Positions 41,221 through 48,496 of a stretch of DNA of 64,000 bases are shown piece by piece. The position numbers were made by a program, and so were the translations under genes. Within the stretch, counting starts at the first letter, position 1. Each line of letters opens with the position of its first letter. The DNA is taken from assembly GCF_006716345.1 (NCBI RefSeq), contig NZ_VFOX01000001.1:2170001-2234000 (forward strand), written 5' to 3'. Under the pieces are notes generated by a model. The model searched no databases and was not told where the DNA came from. It saw only the letters and a program-made list of their open reading frames with translations. This stretch comes from Microbacterium saperdae. GTDB lineage: Bacteria > Actinomycetota > Actinomycetes > Actinomycetales > Microbacteriaceae.

Positions 41221-42249
41221 TCAGCCGAAGAGCGCTGCGGCCTCGTCGTAACGGCTGCGCGGCACGGTGTTCAGCTCGCCCAGCGCCTCGGCGAAGGGCA
41301 CGCGCACGATCTCGGTACCGCGGAGCGAGACCATCTTGCCCCAGGCCTCCTCGACGAGCGCATCCGCCGCGTGCAGCCCGAGACGGGTCGCGAGCACGCG
41401 GTCGAAGCCGGAAGGCGATCCGCCGCGCTGGATGTGACCGAGCACGGTCGAACGGGTCTCGATGCCGGTGATCCGCTCGATCTCCGGGGCGAGGACCTCG
41501 CTGATGCCGCCGAGGCGGGGGCGGTTGAAGGCATCCAGGCCCTTGTCGCTGAACGCCTCGTCCATCCCCGTGAGCGTGAAGCCCTCGGAGACGACGACGA
41601 GTGGCGCGCGGCCGCGGTCGTGGGCGCTGCTGACGAGCGCGGTGATCTCGTCGATCGACATCGGCACCTCGGGGATGCAGATCACGTGGGCACCGGCCGC
41701 CATGCCGGCGTGCAGAGCGATCCAGCCGACGTGGCGCCCCATGACCTCGGCCACCATGCAACGCTGGTGGGAGTCGCCGGTGGTACGCAGACGGTCCATC
41801 GCGTCGGTCGCGATGTTGACCGCGGTGTCGAAGCCGAAGGAGTAGTCGGTCGCGTGGAGGTCGTTGTCGATCGTCTTGGGGACGCCGATGACGTTGATGC
41901 CGTCCTTCGCGAGACGATCAGCGGCAGCCAGCGTGCCCTCGCCGCCGATCGCGACGATGCCGTCGATGTGGTGTCCGTAGAGAGTCTTCGCGATGTTCTC
42001 CGCGCCGCCGCGCGGTCCCTCATAGGGGTTCGTGCGGCTGGTGCCGAGGATCGTGCCGCCGACCTTCGACAGACCCTTCACCTCGTGACGGGTCAGGGGG
42101 AAGAAGTCGCCGTCGACCACGCCGCGCCATCCGTCACGGATGCCGACGAACTCGATGTCGTAGGTCGTGGTGCCCTTCAGGACGATGCCGCGGATCACCG
42201 CGTTGAGACCGGGGCAGTCGCCGCCGCTCGTCAGGATGCCGATCTTCAT
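41221..42249 (-). CDS. pfkA: 6-phosphofructokinase (group III, ATP type)
   Basis: Phosphorylates fructose-6-phosphate in glycolysis. MKIGILTSGGDCPGLNAVIRG, GGEGTL (G105), PKTIDND (K125, catalytic D128), MGRHVGW, PE(V/I)P and RGGSPSGFDR are all present. Gly rather than Asp at 105 indicates ATP, not pyrophosphate, as donor, while K125 marks the mixed group III clade common in actinobacteria. It has 343 residues. The ATG at 42249 has AAGG 7 bases upstream. Confidence 0.95.
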   Translation of the reverse strand: MKIGILTSGGDCPGLNAVIRGIVLKGTTTYDIEFVGIRDGWRGVVDGDFFPLTRHEVKGLSKVGGTILGTSRTNPYEGPRGGAENIAKTLYGHHIDGIVAIGGEGTLAAADRLAKDGINVIGVPKTIDNDLHATDYSFGFDTAVNIATDAMDRLRTTGDSHQRCMVAEVMGRHVGWIALHAGMAAGAHVICIPEVPMSIDEITALVSSAHDRGRAPLVVVSEGFTLTGMDEAFSDKGLDAFNRPRLGGISEVLAPEIERITGIETRSTVLGHIQRGGSPSGFDRVLATRLGLHAADALVEEAWGKMVSLRGTEIVRVPFAEALGELNTVPRSRYDEAAALFG

Positions 42250-42398
42250 GCTGTTGCCTTCAGACGCTCGGGAAAAGGGGGAAGAGGCGACGCTGCCTTC
42301 GATCGACACTAGTGCCAGCGCGCGGCCGGGCGCCATTCGAGGTGCCCGAAAAGCCCTGATCTTGACACGGTGCGTTCACCGAATCGCCGATCTTCCCG

Positions 42399-42445
42399 AG
42401 AATCGACCTTCATGCGCCGAAATCGGCGACAAGAAGGTCGATTCT
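42399..42445 (-). terminator. Nested-stem terminator after the helicase gene
   Basis: The outer 12-bp exact stem AGAATCGACCTT/AAGGTCGATTCT encloses an inner CGCCGA/TCGGCG pairing; it starts 12 bases beyond the helicase stop. The remaining 150 bases to pfkA hold its promoter region; no gene is seen. Confidence 0.55.
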
Positions 42446-42456
42446 TAACCTCATTC

Positions 42457-44601
42457 TCAGGCGGACTCGAGTGCCTGACGGAGCAGGTGCATGAGTGCTG
42501 CCAGCTGCGCCGGCTCGCCGGCGACCTCATCGATGGCCTCGCCGTCGAGCGCACGAGCCGCGAGCCCCTGCTTCTGGTCGATCAGCTCGGCGATCTTGGT
42601 GTCGATCGTGTGCGCGGCGATGATGCGCCACGCGGTCACGGGCTCGTCCTGGCCGATGCGATGCACGCGGTCGATCGCCTGTGTCTGCTCCGCGGCCGTC
42701 CAGGAGAGCTCGGCGAGCACGACGTTGGATGCGGCCTGAAGGTTGAGGCCGACGCCGGCCGCTGTCAGCGAGCAGACCGCGATCCCCACCTCGGGGTCGC
42801 CGTTGAAGTCGTCGATGGCCTGCTGACGTGCTGCAGTGGTCTGGTCACCGCGGATCGACACCGAGCGGATGCCCACAGAGGCGAAGTGCGCCTCCGCGCG
42901 GTCCATCACGTCGATGTGCTTCGCGAAGAACACGACCTTGCCCACCGAGCGCTGCAGCTGCGCGGTGTAGTCGGCCGCGAGCTGCGCTTTGGCCTGTCCG
43001 ATGCGGCGCACCATCGTGAACACGTTGTCACCGCCGGTGCCCGCCGCCTTCGACTCCTCGAGCTCGTTGTGCGCGACCATGCGGACGATGTCCTCATCGA
43101 TCTCACCGGGGGCGAGACCGCGGTCTCCACGAGCCTCGATGATGCGGCGGTACTTGGCGGCCAACCGCTCCCCCAGCTCGCGCTCTGCCTGGCGGATGCT
43201 GCGGCCGAACTCGTCGTCCAGCTGCACGGGCAGATCGGCGACGAGCTTGTCGGGCAGGTCTGCGGCGACGTCCTTCTTCTTGCGACGGACGATGCCCATC
43301 GAGATCACCGCGTCGCGCGCCTCCGGATAGAACGCCTTGTCCGCCGGCGTGTAGCCGGTGGCATCGAGCTTCTCCATGAGTTCCGGACCCGGCTTCTCTC
43401 CGGTGGTCCAGCCGAGGAACCGCCAGATCGCGTCGAAGTCCTCGACGTCGTTGATCAGCGGCGTGCCGGTGAGGGCGAGCATGAGCGGATTGCCGCCGGG
43501 GGTGCGCTCGCGCACGCGGGACGCGAGCGAGAGCACGTTCTGCGAGCGCTGCGACGAGAGGTTCTTGATGAAGTGCGCCTCATCGACGACCATGCCGCGC
43601 AGGCCGATCGAGGACAGCCAGGAGAGGTGACGGTCGAGGATCTCGTAGTTCACGATGAAGATGTCGGCGAAGGCATCGATGTCATCGCCGTCACCCTGGA
43701 TGACGGTCGCACGCCGTTGCGGCGTCCACCGCTCGACCTCGCGCGCCCAGTTCATCTTCACGACATTGGGGACGACGACCAGCAATGGGTAGGCGCCGGC
43801 GACGGATGCCGCGAGCAGCGACTGCGCGGTCTTGCCGAGTCCCGGCTCGTCGGCGAGGAGGAAGCTGCGGTGGCCCGCACGCACGGACTCGAGGAAGCGC
43901 GACTGGTGCACCATCACCTCGAGCCCCTTGGGCGAGAGGTGGTCGTACTCGGGCGCAGGAGGCAGCTCCATGCTGGCTGCAGACCCACCGGCGCCGGTCT
44001 CGAACGCCTTGTAGAGCGGCCCCATGAGTTCCCAGCCGTCGAGACGACGACGAGGGGTCGTGGTGGCTCGCGGAGTGAGGTCCGGCGCGAGGAAGGGGTT
44101 CGAAAGCTGGCGGGCCTCCACCGAGACCGGGGTCACCTGACGCTCGGCGATCGCCGCCGAGACCACGGGCGCCTGGACGGGCGCGACGTCGGCGATGATG
44201 AGCTCTTCCGGAGCGAGTTCGGCACCGGATTCGAGCAGCCAGTCCCGACGCATGCGCTTGGCGACCGGGGAGGTGGCCTGGTCCGCTTCGAGGAGCTGGA
44301 TGAGAGAGGTATCCCGCGCCGCCGTCTTCGCCAGGATCGTCGCGACGCCGTCGAGCCGCTTGAGCAACTCGGCGCGCGCCGGGTCGCCGAGCTCGGCATC
44401 CGACTTGACCCTGGCGCGCTCTTCGCGCACCAGGAAGGCGATCACCTGGAACTTGACCCTGTTGGTCGGCCCCAGCTTGCCCCGTTGGGACTTCGCCTCG
44501 ATCTCGCGCACCTTGCGCGCGAGGATCGGGATCAGCGGTGCCTCATCGTCACGACGAGACGTCTTCTTTCGCCGCGTGGCGGCGGTTGCCGTAGTCGGCA
44601 T
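42457..44601 (-). CDS. SNF2-family DEAD/DEAH helicase (SMARCAL1-like)
   Basis: ATP-dependent DNA translocase or annealing helicase of the Swi2/Snf2 superfamily. A basic N-terminal region (1-200) without a recognised domain precedes the ATPase: Walker A DEPGLGKT (about 250), NYEILDRHLSWLSS, DEAH (about 337), LTGTP, then helicase C with VVFFAKHIDVMDRAE, TAAGVGLNLQAAS and QAIDRVHRIGQ. It has 714 residues. AGGAGGAGC gives a strong ribosome site. It lacks zinc-finger SWIM domains of other actinobacterial Snf2 proteins. It may act in fork repair; the partner is unknown. Confidence 0.88.
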   Translation of the reverse strand: MPTTATAATRRKKTSRRDDEAPLIPILARKVREIEAKSQRGKLGPTNRVKFQVIAFLVREERARVKSDAELGDPARAELLKRLDGVATILAKTAARDTSLIQLLEADQATSPVAKRMRRDWLLESGAELAPEELIIADVAPVQAPVVSAAIAERQVTPVSVEARQLSNPFLAPDLTPRATTTPRRRLDGWELMGPLYKAFETGAGGSAASMELPPAPEYDHLSPKGLEVMVHQSRFLESVRAGHRSFLLADEPGLGKTAQSLLAASVAGAYPLLVVVPNVVKMNWAREVERWTPQRRATVIQGDGDDIDAFADIFIVNYEILDRHLSWLSSIGLRGMVVDEAHFIKNLSSQRSQNVLSLASRVRERTPGGNPLMLALTGTPLINDVEDFDAIWRFLGWTTGEKPGPELMEKLDATGYTPADKAFYPEARDAVISMGIVRRKKKDVAADLPDKLVADLPVQLDDEFGRSIRQAERELGERLAAKYRRIIEARGDRGLAPGEIDEDIVRMVAHNELEESKAAGTGGDNVFTMVRRIGQAKAQLAADYTAQLQRSVGKVVFFAKHIDVMDRAEAHFASVGIRSVSIRGDQTTAARQQAIDDFNGDPEVGIAVCSLTAAGVGLNLQAASNVVLAELSWTAAEQTQAIDRVHRIGQDEPVTAWRIIAAHTIDTKIAELIDQKQGLAARALDGEAIDEVAGEPAQLAALMHLLRQALESA

Positions 44602-44812
44602 GCTCCTCCTGAGCGTGAAGGCCTGAGCATCGTCCGGATGCCGCAGCCGTTCTCGATGTCCGCGTGTGGCGTGAGCCAGGACCGTACGAACAGTAGATCT
44701 CGTCCTCTCCGATGCACGTGTGACACGTGAGGATCGGTGAGAACTACGTCCCAGTCTACGCCATCGCGATCCGCCTGCGAGGATATCGGTCCGCGAGGGC
44801 GCGGAAAGTCGG
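44602..44812. other. Helicase upstream region with palindrome and ribF terminator
   Basis: CACGTGT-G-ACACGTG (44715-44729) is an exact 15-bp odd palindrome in the helicase upstream region. TCCGCG/CGCGGA around AGGG (44790-44805) is a short hairpin 8 bases beyond the ribF stop. No coding frame is supported in the 211 bases. Confidence 0.4.
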
Positions 44813-45763
44813 CTACGCCTCGTCCGCGAGCACGCGAGCGGCGACCGTCACATCGTCCGCCATCTGCTCGGCGAGCTTCTCCATGCCCTCGAACGCGACC
44901 ATGCCCCGCAGCCGCTCGACGAACTCGACTGTCACGTCATGTCCGTAGAGATCCAAACCGGTCTCCCCCAGCACATGGGCTTCGACCTGACGCTCGAGCA
45001 CATCGTCGAACGTCGGATTCGTCCCCACCGAGATCGCGGAGGGATGACGGATCCCGGTGTCGTGATCGACCAGCCAGCCCGCGTACACGCCGTCGGCCGG
45101 CACGAAGGCGTCGACGATCGACGAGAGGTTCGCGGTCGGGAAGCCGAGCTCGCGACCGCGCTTCAGTCCGTGGACCACCACCCCGCGCACATCCGGGTTG
45201 CGTCCGAGCACACGCGATGCTCCCGACACGTCGCCCTCGATCAGCAGCTCACGTATCCACGTCGACGAGACGCGCCGCGAGGACCCTGGCAGGTAGACCT
45301 CGTCGACGACGTCGACATCGAACCCGTGCCGCGGTCCGAGTTCGCGCAGCAACGCGGGGGTGCCCGCCCCGCCGCTCCCGAACCGGAAGTCCTCCCCGAC
45401 CAGCACGGTCGAGACCTGCAATGCGCCCACGAGGATGTCGACGACGAAGTCCTCCGCGCTCTTGGCGGCGAGCTCTTCATCGAAGGTGAGCACCAGAGTG
45501 GCGTCGAGTCCGAGCTCGCCGAGGAGCTCGAGCTTGCGCTCGACCGTGACGACGTTCTCAGGGCACCGGTCCGGCCGCAGGATCGCAAGCGGGTTCCGAT
45601 CGAAGGTGACCGCGGCCGCACGGGCACCGCTGGCGGCCGCCCTCTCGTTCAGGCGGGCGATCACGGCGCGATGCCCGGCATGCACCCCGTCGAACTTGCC
45701 GATCGCCACCGCGCTCGGTCCGAAGTCCGCCGGGATCTCGTCGGGGTCACGGAAGACGATCAC
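44813..45763 (-). CDS. ribF: Bifunctional riboflavin kinase/FMN adenylyltransferase
   Basis: Makes FMN and FAD. The N-terminal adenylyltransferase domain has AIGKFDGVHAGHRAVIARL (GxFDGxHxGH) and SSTWIRELL; the C-terminal kinase domain has RGRELGFPTANLS (the PTAN motif) and DGVYAGW. It has 316 residues. The start is a GTG at 45763 that overlaps the preceding gene's stop by 4 bases. It sits near truB, as in many actinobacteria, but separated from it by two small membrane-protein genes. Confidence 0.95.
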   Translation of the reverse strand: MIVFRDPDEIPADFGPSAVAIGKFDGVHAGHRAVIARLNERAAASGARAAAVTFDRNPLAILRPDRCPENVVTVERKLELLGELGLDATLVLTFDEELAAKSAEDFVVDILVGALQVSTVLVGEDFRFGSGGAGTPALLRELGPRHGFDVDVVDEVYLPGSSRRVSSTWIRELLIEGDVSGASRVLGRNPDVRGVVVHGLKRGRELGFPTANLSSIVDAFVPADGVYAGWLVDHDTGIRHPSAISVGTNPTFDDVLERQVEAHVLGETGLDLYGHDVTVEFVERLRGMVAFEGMEKLAEQMADDVTVAARVLADEA

Positions 45764-46200
45764 GCGGAGACCTCGACGCGCGGCTGCTCGACAGCCGCAG
45801 GTCGATGCGTCCGCAACCACCAGATGCCGAAGATCGGGAGCACGAGCGGGATGAACAGGTAACCCCGGCCGAACAGGGACCACACGGTCTCATGCTGGAA
45901 CAGCGCGGGCAGCACGATGCTGAGCAGGCCGACGACCAGCACCCCGGTCAGCTCGAACACGATGGCCACCCAGGCGACCGTGTACCACCCGCGGCGTCGC
46001 GCGAGAACCAGAGCGAGCGTCGCGAGGATGTAGACGACGGCGGCGAGAGCGGACAACGAGTACGCGAGCGGCGCCTCGTCGAACCGGCGGACGATCTGCA
46101 CGAAGCTGCGTCCGGTCGCAGCGAGCGCCATGACGGCGTAGACGATCACGAGGACGCGACCGATTCCGGTCATCCGAGAGGAGGGGGCGGTGGGGCTCAT
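45760..46200 (-). CDS. Four-helix membrane protein of unknown function
   Basis: A 146-residue protein with four hydrophobic helices (RVLVIVYAVMALAATGRSFV; AVVYILATLALVLA; VAWVAIVFELTGVLVVGLLSIVLP; FIPLVLPIFGIWWL) and a short polar tail. The pattern, with RSFVQIVRRFDEAPLAYSLSALAA, is common beside ribF in Microbacteriaceae, but no function is known. The ATG at 46200 (MSPTAP) is preferred over 46212. It overlaps ribF by 4 bases. Confidence 0.75.
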   Translation of the reverse strand: MSPTAPSSRMTGIGRVLVIVYAVMALAATGRSFVQIVRRFDEAPLAYSLSALAAVVYILATLALVLARRRGWYTVAWVAIVFELTGVLVVGLLSIVLPALFQHETVWSLFGRGYLFIPLVLPIFGIWWLRTHRPAAVEQPRVEVSA

Positions 46201-46255
46201 AGCGCATTCCATCCTAGAGCCGCCAGGGGCGAGCGGATTCCGCGGCGACGCACGG

Positions 46256-46624
46256 TTACGCGACCTGGATGGTCCAGATGACCTGCATGCGCCACAACAT
46301 CACACCGATCGCGAGCGCCGCGACCCCGAGGATCACCGTGCTCCAGCGACTGCGCTCCATCAGCGCCCACAGCACCGCGCCGATCGGCAGCAGCACCGCC
46401 GACACCAGATAGACCCAGAACTCCAGGAGATCCCCGGTCGGGGGGTTTCCGGCCAATGGGGCGACGATGGCCACGACGACCTGCACCACGAGCAGCAATT
46501 CCACCAGCGCGAGGGCACCCACGCTGAAGTCGCTCGGGCGGCGGCCGACGAGCCCTGCGACGAGGCAGAACGCTCCGGCCGCGACAGCGACGATGATCTG
46601 GACGACGGTCAACCACAGGATCAT
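46256..46624 (-). CDS. Four-helix small membrane protein
   Basis: A 122-residue, very hydrophobic protein (LTVVQIIVAVAAGAFCLVAGLV, VGALALVELLLVVQVVVAIVAPL, LEFWVYLVSAVLLPIGAVLWAL, TVILGVAALAIGVMLWRMQVIW). Its start overlaps the stop of truB by 4 bases. Similar small membrane proteins with a DLLEFWVYL motif occur next to truB in related genomes as I recall; function unknown. Confidence 0.72.
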   Translation of the reverse strand: MILWLTVVQIIVAVAAGAFCLVAGLVGRRPSDFSVGALALVELLLVVQVVVAIVAPLAGNPPTGDLLEFWVYLVSAVLLPIGAVLWALMERSRWSTVILGVAALAIGVMLWRMQVIWTIQVA

Positions 46625-47514
46625 GAGGCAACCTGCGGCATGTTCATGGCGCTCTTCAGATCGGGCCCGCGCTTCTCGACGATCCCCACCAGGTCGCCGT
46701 CCGTGTCGATCGCGGCGGCGAGGGCTCCCTCGAGGCGAGCCGCCTGTCCCCCGAGCCGCTTGCCGTGACGGAGATCCCTCGCCTCGTCGGACGACACCGG
46801 GAGCGGCTGCAGGATGCGACCGGCGGCCTCGGCCGGAGTCAGTGTCGGCGCGCCTTCGAGGGCGTCGATGGTGACCGAATCCTCGACATCGAACGGCCCG
46901 ACCCTGGTGCGCCGGAGCGCCGTGAGGTGGCCTCCGACGCCCAGAGCGGCGCCGAGGTCCCGCGCGAGCGCACGGATGTAGGTCCCGGAGGAGCAGTCGA
47001 CGATCACGTCGAGGTCGTGGGTGCCCTGTCCCGCACGCTCCGAGACCACGTCGAAGCGCGAGACCACGACGTCGCGTGCCGCGAGCACCACGTCTTCACC
47101 GGCCCGCACACGGTCATAGGCGCGCTGCCCGTCGACCTTGATCGCCGATACGGCGCTCGGAACCTGGGAGATGTTCCCGGTGAGCGCCGCGATGCCCGCA
47201 GCGATGGCCTCGGGCGTGACGCCGGCCCACGCGTCCGGTGCAGCCTGCGCGGTGATCTCGCCGTCCGCGTCATCCGATCCTGTCGTCTGTCCGAGCCGGA
47301 TGGTGGCGTGATAGGTCTTGTCAGCACCCACGACATAGGTGAGCAGCCGGGTCGCGCCCTCGATCCCGAGCACCAGCAGTCCCGTCGCCATCGGGTCGAG
47401 AGTGCCGGCATGCCCGACCTTGCGCGTTCCGAACGCACGTCGGGTGCGGGCGACGACGTCATGGCTGGTCAGTCCAGCGGGCTTGTCGACGAGAAGGATG
47501 CCGGGCGAGACCAT
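46621..47514 (-). CDS. truB: tRNA pseudouridine(55) synthase
   Basis: Forms the T-loop pseudouridine-55 in tRNAs. GILLVDKPAGLTSHDVV, the catalytic loop KVGHAGTLDPMATG with nucleophile D40, YHATIRLGQTTGSDDADG, and SSGTYIRALARDLG. It has 297 residues with a short PUA-like C-terminal region. The ATG at 47514 follows a TAGGCT -10 element by 6 bases. It is first in an apparent operon with the two small membrane proteins and ribF. Confidence 0.95.
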   Translation of the reverse strand: MVSPGILLVDKPAGLTSHDVVARTRRAFGTRKVGHAGTLDPMATGLLVLGIEGATRLLTYVVGADKTYHATIRLGQTTGSDDADGEITAQAAPDAWAGVTPEAIAAGIAALTGNISQVPSAVSAIKVDGQRAYDRVRAGEDVVLAARDVVVSRFDVVSERAGQGTHDLDVIVDCSSGTYIRALARDLGAALGVGGHLTALRRTRVGPFDVEDSVTIDALEGAPTLTPAEAAGRILQPLPVSSDEARDLRHGKRLGGQAARLEGALAAAIDTDGDLVGIVEKRGPDLKSAMNMPQVAS

Positions 47515-47520
47515 GCATCC

Positions 47521-47563
47521 AGCCTACGCGGCGCACCGTCTCGACCCGCGCACCTCGTAGGCT
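47521..47563. promoter_or_regulatory. Back-to-back leaderless promoters for truB and mutY
   Basis: TAGGCT on the minus strand (47521-47526) lies 6 bases from the truB ATG; TAGGCT on the plus strand (47558-47563) lies 6 bases from the mutY GTG. Only 31 bases separate the two -10 elements, so their -35 regions must overlap. Confidence 0.55.
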
Positions 47564-47569
47564 GTCGGA

Positions 47570-48472
47570 GTGCCCGAGACCGTGTCCCCGATCCCGCAGG
47601 GAATGACGCTGCGTCTGGCGGAGTGGTACCGGACCGACGCGCGCGATCTGCCGTGGCGGCGACCGGCGTTTCACGAGGAGTTCGGCGCGTGGGGCGTGCT
47701 CGTCAGCGAGTTCATGCTGCAGCAGACGCCCGTCACGCGCGTCATCCCCCATCTGGAAGCGTGGCTGGCGCGCTGGCCCACCCCGACTGCGATGTCCGCG
47801 GCCACCCCCGCCGAGGTCGTGCAGCAGTGGGCGAACCTCGGCTACCCGCGGCGGGCGCTCTGGCTGCACCGGGCGGCTGTCGAAGTCGTGACCCGCCACG
47901 GGGGCATCGTCCCGCGCGACGTCGATGCCTTGCTGGCGTTGTCCGGCATCGGCGACTACACGGCTCGCGCCGTCGCGGTGTTCTCCTACGGCGACCGCCA
48001 TCCGGTCGTCGACACGAACACGCGACGGGTCCTGGCGCGCGCGCTCGAGGGTCGCTCGCAGCCGGCTCCGCCCTCTCGTCGGGACCTGCCGCTGATGGAA
48101 TCGCTGCTGCCCTCGTCGGCGAGGGACGCCGCCGTGATCAACGCGGCAGCGATGGAGCTCGGAGCCACGATCTGCACGGCCCGTGCGCCCCGCTGCGACG
48201 ACTGCCCGATCGCGATCGACTGCGCCTGGCTCGCCGCCGGTCGGCCCGACACCGGCGACACGCGACGCCGGCAGGCCGCTTACGAAGGCTCGGATCGACA
48301 GGCCCGCGGGGCGGTGCTGCGCGCGCTCCGTGACGCCGCAGATGCCGCCGTCCCCTTGGACCTGCTGCTCACGGACTGGCCCGACGCGATCCAGCGAGAC
48401 AGGGCGATCGACTCGCTGATCGCCGACGGACTCGCGGAAGCACGGGACGGACTCCTCTCCCTCCCCGGCTGA
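47570..48472 (+). CDS. mutY: A/G-specific adenine DNA glycosylase
   Basis: Removes adenine opposite 8-oxoguanine. Helix-hairpin-helix glycosylase domain with E47 (SEFMLQQTPV), LSGIGDYTARAVAVFSYG (HhH), catalytic D148 (PVVDTNTRRVL), and the 4Fe-4S cluster C-x6-C-x2-C-x5-C in CTARAPRCDDCPIAIDC. It has 300 residues, so the C-terminal NUDIX-like recognition domain is reduced or absent, as in mycobacterial MutY. The GTG start is set by the TAGGCT -10 element. Confidence 0.95.
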   Translation: MPETVSPIPQGMTLRLAEWYRTDARDLPWRRPAFHEEFGAWGVLVSEFMLQQTPVTRVIPHLEAWLARWPTPTAMSAATPAEVVQQWANLGYPRRALWLHRAAVEVVTRHGGIVPRDVDALLALSGIGDYTARAVAVFSYGDRHPVVDTNTRRVLARALEGRSQPAPPSRRDLPLMESLLPSSARDAAVINAAAMELGATICTARAPRCDDCPIAIDCAWLAAGRPDTGDTRRRQAAYEGSDRQARGAVLRALRDAADAAVPLDLLLTDWPDAIQRDRAIDSLIADGLAEARDGLLSLPG

Positions 48473-48496
48473 CCCCCGCTCGGAGGTGCCATCCGA

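Noticed and set aside
41221..42249. PfkA as a pyrophosphate-dependent enzyme because of PKTIDND
   Set aside because: G105 in GGEGTL indicates ATP; the lysine alone is typical of group III ATP enzymes.
42370..44730. A 786-codon plus-strand open frame antisense to the helicase
   Set aside because: Antisense shadow with no recognisable domain; the opposite strand carries all helicase motifs.
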